Shown piece after piece: positions 57,533-64,000 of a stretch of 64,000 bases of DNA (position 1 is the first letter of the stretch; every line of letters begins with the position of its first letter). Source of the DNA: Typhlomys cinereus (lineage: Eukaryota > Chordata > Mammalia > Rodentia > Platacanthomyidae); NCBI GenBank assembly GCA_023101885.1, contig JALPQD010000393.1:372001-436000 (forward strand), given 5' to 3'. The notes below the pieces were generated by a model. The model did not search any database and was not told the DNA's origin. It saw nothing but the letters and a program-made list of their open reading frames with translations. The translations under genes and the position numbers were made by a program.

Positions 57533-60230
57533 AAATGCTGCCTTCTTGGGCAGTGAAATAAGGTCTTCAGGTTAAGCTTTCTGGACTCACTTGTTCTCTC
57601 AAAACAGCGACGTTAGTGGTAGAGCCCAAGGAAGGATTAAAATGCAGGATTCTGTTCAAATATTGTTTAAAAATTTCAAATGGTGACATTAAAATTTCCA
57701 ATCATGTACAGAGCCCTTTTGCATATGAGATCATATGGGGAAGCCTTTTCTGTCTATTCGGGGGGGCTCAATCCAACAGAACTGGTTTGACTCTGAAAGT
57801 ATCCTCTCTCACAAAACTAACCCATGCAAATAAAAATTAGTAAAAAAACACAAACAAACAAATCTATTCTATATTTCTCACAGAACTAATCCATACAAAT
57901 AATAAATAATAAAAATTAATCAATTCTTTCCAGCTTGTCTTTTTTTTTTAAGGTGAGAAATTGAAAGAGGAAGCTACGATTGTGTTTGGGCCAAATCCTT
58001 AGAAGGATAATTAATTAAATAGTTCTGGAAAGAAAACTGTGGAAAGGAGAGGTGTAGAAGGCATCTGATAATTTTGTTTAAACAAATCAGGAGTTTTCCA
58101 GTGTGAGAAGATGCGATAGCTTCTTCGGAACAGTTGCAAGAAGTGGAGAACCAATTGGAGATATAAACAATGGCTGGGAGTCTGATTAGAAATATCCTGC
58201 AGGCTGCCAGGGTGCAGGGACATGCTGTCCAAGGATAGAAGCATTGCTGCGTCTCAACCATCCACAGCCTGAGCACAGCTAAAATACAATCTGCAAAAGT
58301 TCAAATACGTGATTTATTTGTGTATTTTCCCCTGATGCTTTATTTCTGTCTGATTCTAAATAATGATATTATTTTGGTGGGAGAAATTTACCTTGGAAAA
58401 AATATGCTTTGTTTTGACCTCCTATGGACTAAGCTGGTGGTTTCAAAACAGCTCTGAAGCTATTTTTCCCTCTAACAATAGGCATTTTTCTGCATTGATT
58501 GACTTTATGACAGTTCTGCTTGGAATTCAACATTCCTTGAGTTTAGAACTCCGTAAAATGTATGAATATTTTAAATGGTGTCTTTCAGTTGGTGTCAGTG
58601 GAAATCTGGAATGATTCAATTCACAGTTGCGAGTTTGCTTTTTCTTTTTTCCCCTCTCTCCTCTCTCTCTTACTCTCCTTCCTTCCTTCCTTTGTTCTTT
58701 TCTTCATCTCTCCTCTCCCCTCTCCTCCTTTTGTCTACTCCTTCTCTTCCTTCCTTCCTTCCTTCCTTCCTTCCTTCCTTCCTTCCTTCCTTCCTTCCTT
58801 CCTTCCTTCCTTCCTTCCTTCCTTCCTTCCTTCCTTCATTTCTTTCTTTCTTTCACATATTGAATTTCTGGCATTTTTCCTTCTTCAGAGAGGAGCCATC
58901 TTTCTTCCCCAGTCTCAGTCTCCTTCTCCCTGAGTAGAAGTTGGTGCTTTTAGACTTTCCAATTCTTTTCCTACACAGATCCTTTCTCCCTTGGGTTAAA
59001 AGTACCCAATATGCCACAGTAAGTCTCACTGGTTTGTCTGTGAGGGGACTGACCATATGTGTGGTGCCCTTTGAATGTGCCCGTTAGTACTTCTGTGGTC
59101 AGAAATTTGAAACATGATGAGTATCTGTAAGGTAGAATTTCTGTCATGGGGGAAGTTCAAAAGGAGAGCTGCCTTGGTAAGGAGTGATACATTGCCACCT
59201 TCAAGCATCAGAGTTGTTTATTTTAAAAAATAAAGGCAATTCTTTATTTCTTAGATGTTGGCTCTTTTCCCTTTTGATGAGTTTCATGTTGGGCTGACCA
59301 GTGATAATTTGTAGAAGTCAAAATTTAGGAAAAGTAAAGACAGACCTGCCTTTTGTACATTTCACCAAGAGAATAGATGACACTTAATGCCCTCAGAACC
59401 ATCTGAAAGTGCAGTGTTTCATACTGAAATCCATAGCTAGTTTTTTAACAACCCTTCTTGGGCAAAACCCTTTCACCATCATTCCTGATTCTGTTGCCAT
59501 TTACAGTATTATAAAAGTTCCAGGAAATACTGTGGAACACGACCAGTAAAAGCACATTTAACCTAGAACTGAAAAATCAAAAAAATTACTCTAGAAGAAA
59601 AACTGGTAATTGTAGCCTACTGCTAGAATGCAGAGGATTTGGAGGAAATGTTAAACATTTAAGCATTTTTACCAAGATAATTTTTAAAATTTATTCAAAC
59701 AATGCCATCAAACAAGTACTCCAGAGGTGGGAAAAAATTATGCCCCTCATTATGACAAAACCTTTATATTATAGATAATCTCTATTCAATTACACAAAGA
59801 AAGGTCACTTCTACTTATTTTAAAACTTTTAATTGTGAAATAATTTTCTGCAGAAAATTTGTACAAGTTGCATTGGAGAATTCCCATATATACTCCATTG
59901 AGCTTTCTCCAAAACTTCCATTCTACAGAAACATGGTATAATGACCAAAATCAAGGATTAATATTGGCATAATGTTATTAGCTAGAACACAGATGGAATT
60001 TGAATTTGAACACTTTTTACATCAATGTTCTTTTTTTTCTGTCATGAGATCCACTTGGAAATCCCATATTACAATCAGATGTCAAGTGTGCTTTGTCAAC
60101 TCCAATCTGCGAAAGTTCTTCGGTCTTTGTCTTTCATGATCTGGGTCATACTTGAGACAGGATTTATTCCTCTGAGTTTAGAAATAATGGAAGAATAGCC
60201 AAACCTCTGACAACTTAGAGGAATGTTATT
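57533..60230. other. Mostly single-copy stretch, no gene seen
   Basis: A local imperfect duplication lies at 57809-57839 and 57873-57917 (TCTCACA-AACTAA-CCAT-CAAATAA). The pyrimidine tract is listed separately. No exon recognised. Confidence 0.45.
58650..58854. repeat. Pyrimidine tract with (TTCC)~23 microsatellite
   Basis: CT-rich start at 58650, then about 23 TTCC units at 58746-58837 and four TTTC units. The Ser/Phe/Leu/Pro-periodic frames through it are artefacts. Confidence 0.97.
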
Positions 60231-60279
60231 TGCAGTTGTCACTTAATATCTGTGAAGATGGCTCCCTGGTCCCTGTAGA

Positions 60280-60560
60280 TGCTCCTAGTCCCTTGCAGAA
60301 AGTGCCAAAGCATTGCGCATATAACCCACTTACTTGCTCCTACATGCTTTGAATCATCTCCAGTCTGCTTTAAGGCACTTAGTGTGGTCTAAACTCTATG
60401 TAGTAGTTGCTGTATTGTGCAACTATTGTGCAATGACTGTAGGAAATACAGACAAGGAAAAGCCAGGTCTATGCATGTCTAGGCAAACCCCCTCCTCCCC
60501 AGTGTTGTCAATCAACAGTTGGTTGAATCACAGATGCAGAAGCCATAGATCAAGTCAACT
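60280..60560 (-). mobile_element. Possible Tigger-like DNA transposon remnant
   Basis: GGTTGAATCACAGATGCAGA (60521), TATGTAGTAGTTGCTGTATT and GACAAGGAAAAGCCAGGTCT follow the order of a mammal-wide pogo/Tigger non-autonomous element whose end reads '...GGTTGAATCCGCGGATGCGGAACC'. It is diverged and named from memory. Confidence 0.4.
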
Positions 60561-63500
60561 GGTCTTACTTCTTGGTACATTTGCTGCTAATTTTAAAATG
60601 ATTATAATCACACTATTAAATATTTTGAAAAGAACTTTTCTCTAATACGATTGGTTACAAGTAATGATCTGTCTTGAGTTCATGTTTATATCTTAAATAA
60701 ATGTTTTTTGTATGACTTTTGTATTTACATTTTAGAAAAGGTTTTGTGAAAAAATCAAATTAGCTTAAATGAAGAATTCTACTGTGTGACAAGATGTTTG
60801 ACCACTTAACTCTTTTAAATAATCAACATATTCAGAAGTGTTTACAAATTCTGCATGTAAATGTGAATGCATTTTATGTTAATAACTGAGTTTTCTTAGT
60901 GGTGTTGTAGAATCCTAATTTTAATTATGTATAATTTACATATATGTTTATTTCTTCATTAATATGTAATTTATAATATAATTATATACATAGTCTGTGC
61001 GAAAGTGTAACGTAATACATACAAGTGTACACACATATATTATGTACATTGGCACATTCTGACATAGTTATAGGCGGATTTCTTTCTTTGACTGAATGTG
61101 AATGACTCATTGAATTTGTCTTTTGTTCTCAGGTCCAGAAATCCCTGCAATTTCTTCCCTGTGCATTTTGAGACCATTAAATATGTTAATCTGTAGATCA
61201 CAAGATTATGTACATAGTCACAGTAACTAAGTAACTCTGCTTGGAGACATTCATTGTCTGTCTTTAGCAACTGGGTGTCACACCTGCCTTTCTTCTATGT
61301 GGAGACATCATGTCTGGTCCCAACTAGATGTTACTTCTGTTATTTCTCCCTAGCCTACATAAGTTTTACAATGTGTATGTTTAACATGATCTTGTAAAGA
61401 ATTTAACCCAATGGCCTCTGTGTTTTTCCTATATGTACTACATAAAAAAAAATCAGTTTGGATGATGAAGGACTCCTAACTTCCACAGACCCAAAGCCTG
61501 ATTAATTCTTACCACTTCCATTCCTGCATGTAGTTCTGGTTCCTGCTTGTTTGCGGTCTGAAAATGTATGAGTCTGTTTCTAAATTGCAGTGTTAGTGGA
61601 CTGCTTTGCCAAGAACACATGTCTTATATGTCTCTCATGGGACACTCTCAGTCCCAAAGGGTTCCCTTGTTCAGTCTTACTTACAGGGAAGCCTGGAGCC
61701 CAGGCGGCCCACTTGAGTCTGAAAAGTGTCTTGCTTCAGTTAGTACTTCTCTGTAAGTTGAGGGACTCTCCCTGTGTTTTGTCTCTACACTAGCCAAATG
61801 GTCAGTTTCTCTGCTCCAGAGCCATCATTCCAAAGGCCCTGTTTCCCTCTAGAAGGAAGACTTTGCATAAGGAGAACTGGAAGGCTTCTATCACTGCCAC
61901 ACAGTGTCATGTTTCCTGATGTCTATTAGGATCCTTGCATACTTACTCTCAGTTTCTTAAATTGTGCTGGAAGATAGTTGAGATGGAGAAGAAAGTGTTT
62001 TCCCACTATATTTTGCTGACTGTGATTGCATCATATTGTTATGCAGTAGATGGGAACCAATAGTATTATTATTCAGATACCTAGGAAAGTCATATAATGA
62101 CAGTAGGCGGTCTAAAGGAACTTTCAAGTCAAAGATGGAGTTAATGGAATACAAAAATAAAGTATACTTTGGGGAAGAAGTATTTAGACTTTAGGCAGAG
62201 TTAACTTTTTAATGATATACTTGCTCTTTATGGGTCTCTTCTATTCTTATCTAAAAAGGAGATGGTTGATTCTAGGTCCTACAGAATTTTTGTATGGAAA
62301 GATCAAACATCTAGTGAATAAAAAAAACTAGAACTCAGAACTTAAGTGATATTCTGAAATATATAGGCCACCCATCTGTGAACATGGTTGTGCTAAAGCA
62401 ACTGTATGATTGATCATTTCAGCTCAGGTGCCCTTCGGCTAATTAGAGAAAAGGGGCAAAGTATACCACAGGGAGATCATCTTCAAGCCATTGCTAACCA
62501 ACTAGCACTCCAGATTTTCTGTATGAAAAAGAATCTTACTGCAATGGAGGAAGAAAAGAAAGAATTATCTTAAAGTTCTATTTGCTAAGATTTCCATACT
62601 TTCTCCTCCTCTTCTTTATTTGGATGTACTTTGGGAATACTTATGTGGAGAAAAAACATCCTTCCCTAGCGAAACACTTCGGTTATCTCAATCTCTAAAT
62701 GTAAAGCAATGTCTACATTAATGTCATGTAAAGAAATAGTCATTGAACTTCTGTCTAGCACAAGGATTTGTACAGATGTGTCTACCAGAACTTTACACTA
62801 TCCAAGTAAGAAGTGAATATATATTTATACATGCATATTATATATTGCTGGTGATTAAAATCTTATGTCCAACAAATTAGCTAAATTGGTCCAACACTTT
62901 GTAATTTTATGTAAACTATTTTGTAGTTATTATGGTGATATCATAAAATGTACGTGATATAGCAAAAATAAGTTCATTCACGTAAATTATATATATATTA
63001 TTTGAAGTTTAGAAATTCACTTTAATCCTCACCAGCTTATAAGCATTTCAATGAACAACCCTTCAGACTTCAACCTGTACATGTATTTGCACACACATAA
63101 GCATAAATTACATATTTCTTAAAGTATAATTGGCAGTGCAAAAACTGTATGTTCACATATACATCCACAGATATAGACTTGAATACAACTACAATACTAA
63201 TAGGCAATAGGAAAATATTCATATCATCTGAATGTAGCTAGTGGAGTTCAGATGTAATCAATAAAGGGTGATCTGAAAAAAAAATAATTGAGATAATTGA
63301 TCTCTTAGACTCAGTATTAATTATGTTGATCATAATTAAAGTTATTAATCAACCTTGTCTTCAGCAGAAGTTATTGGACAAATGTCACGTTAAAATAGAA
63401 TAAACCTTCTTTTACCCCTAAGTGAGCAAACTTCCTTATTTCTCTATTTCCAAAATTAGAAAATAAAAATGACAGTTGGAAAGTATTGGATTTTCTATCC

Positions 63501-64000
63501 CCACAAGGAATTCCTATCTGCTGGATAAGAATATTCCTTTGCTAATAGATAACATGAGCATCATTCTGACTGTTTGATTAAAGGTTAAGATAGGTGACAG
63601 TCAGGTAATGCTGACCTTCTGTCATTGAAACAATTCAGATAATGACCAGAACTAAACGTCTAGTTTTAACTTCTAACGATGATTTTAATGTCCAGGTTTT
63701 CAATTAGTGCAAAAGTTAGCTAAACCTGAAATTAGCCCTGGCAAATAAAACATTAATCAGGCATCAGGCAAAAAGGTGACACTGTTAGAATTTATATGTT
63801 TCTTTCAAAATCTGTCTCCTCTGTAGATGATCAGATGTGATATCAGGGCAGGAAAGAAGTGCTCATTGAGGGTATTTTTGATTTCTTGGGGTAAGTAGCA
63901 CAGAGCATCAACCATCTAACAATTGAATGATGCTAGGGATGTAATGGACTCTGATTTTGCATAACAAAGTGGATTTAAAAAAGTTTTAACCTTTTAATAT
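60561..64000. other. Long single-copy AT-rich stretch to the window edge, no gene seen
   Basis: No repeat family recognised over 3.4 kb. The part at 63260-63780 has many TAATTA/ATTAAT/TTAATCA-type motifs (TATTAATTATGTTGATCATA, GTTATTAATCAACC, ACATTAATCAGGCATCAGG) and may be regulatory. Frames at 61568-61793 and 62154-61957 show no domain. Confidence 0.4.

Noticed and set aside
58562..58937. ~120-codon Ser/Phe/Leu/Pro-periodic frames
   Set aside because: Produced by the TTCC microsatellite; open in three frames at once.

Overview
This window is non-coding DNA from a mammalian nuclear genome, most likely a rodent of the mouse-related clade but not mouse or rat. The evidence is an intron-less copy of the mammalian gene TARDBP, LINE-1 (L1) elements of rodent type with purine-rich 3' ends, B1-type (7SL-derived), B4-like (tRNA head plus B1) and B1-ID SINEs, and a ~290-bp tRNA-derived SINE family that I cannot assign to a species. 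I see no intact host protein-coding gene, no functional RNA gene and no CRISPR array. The long open frames are retroelement remains or chance frames in low-complexity DNA.

Layout. 1-2.56 kb: minus-strand processed pseudogene of TARDBP (TDP-43), with 5' UTR, a coding region broken by three frameshifts and one stop, and a 3' UTR that runs off the left edge. 3.6-12.4 kb: old hAT-like repeat, a twin-primed (inverted) L1 3' end, B1 pieces, a 50-bp direct repeat at 748-bp spacing, a cleanly flanked L1 3' end (7.44-7.99 kb), a young SINE (9.9-10.2 kb) and an unusual tail-less L1 fragment inside a 23-bp direct repeat. 12.58-19.18 kb: nearly full-length minus-strand L1, with monomeric 5' UTR, ORF1, ORF2 and 3' UTR, decayed and carrying a SINE in ORF1. 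19-35 kb: older L1 3' ends, several SINEs, a 600-bp degenerate TG-rich repeat at 28.9-29.5 kb, and a promoter- or LTR-like module at 33.5-34.0 kb. 35.68-39.65 kb: 5'-truncated plus-strand L1 with a near-perfect 17-bp target-site duplication and a 26-bp templated inverted duplication inside ORF2. 39.8-64 kb: more L1 3' ends, an ancient L1/HAL1-type remnant (45.75-47.7 kb), an L1-B1 chimera between one 17-bp target-site duplication (50.49-50.89 kb), five more SINEs, many dinucleotide microsatellites, a (TTCC)~23 tract, a Tigger-like remnant and long single-copy stretches.

How it fits together: nothing here forms an operon or pathway. The window records L1 activity. L1 machinery made its own copies, moved the SINEs, made the TARDBP retrocopy and left rearranged products (twin priming, template switching). 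The most unusual signals are these rearranged insertions, the 213-bp monomeric L1 promoter, the TATA plus triple-CCAAT module, and AT-rich single-copy stretches that may be conserved regulatory DNA. Family names come from remembered consensus sequences, not from a database search.
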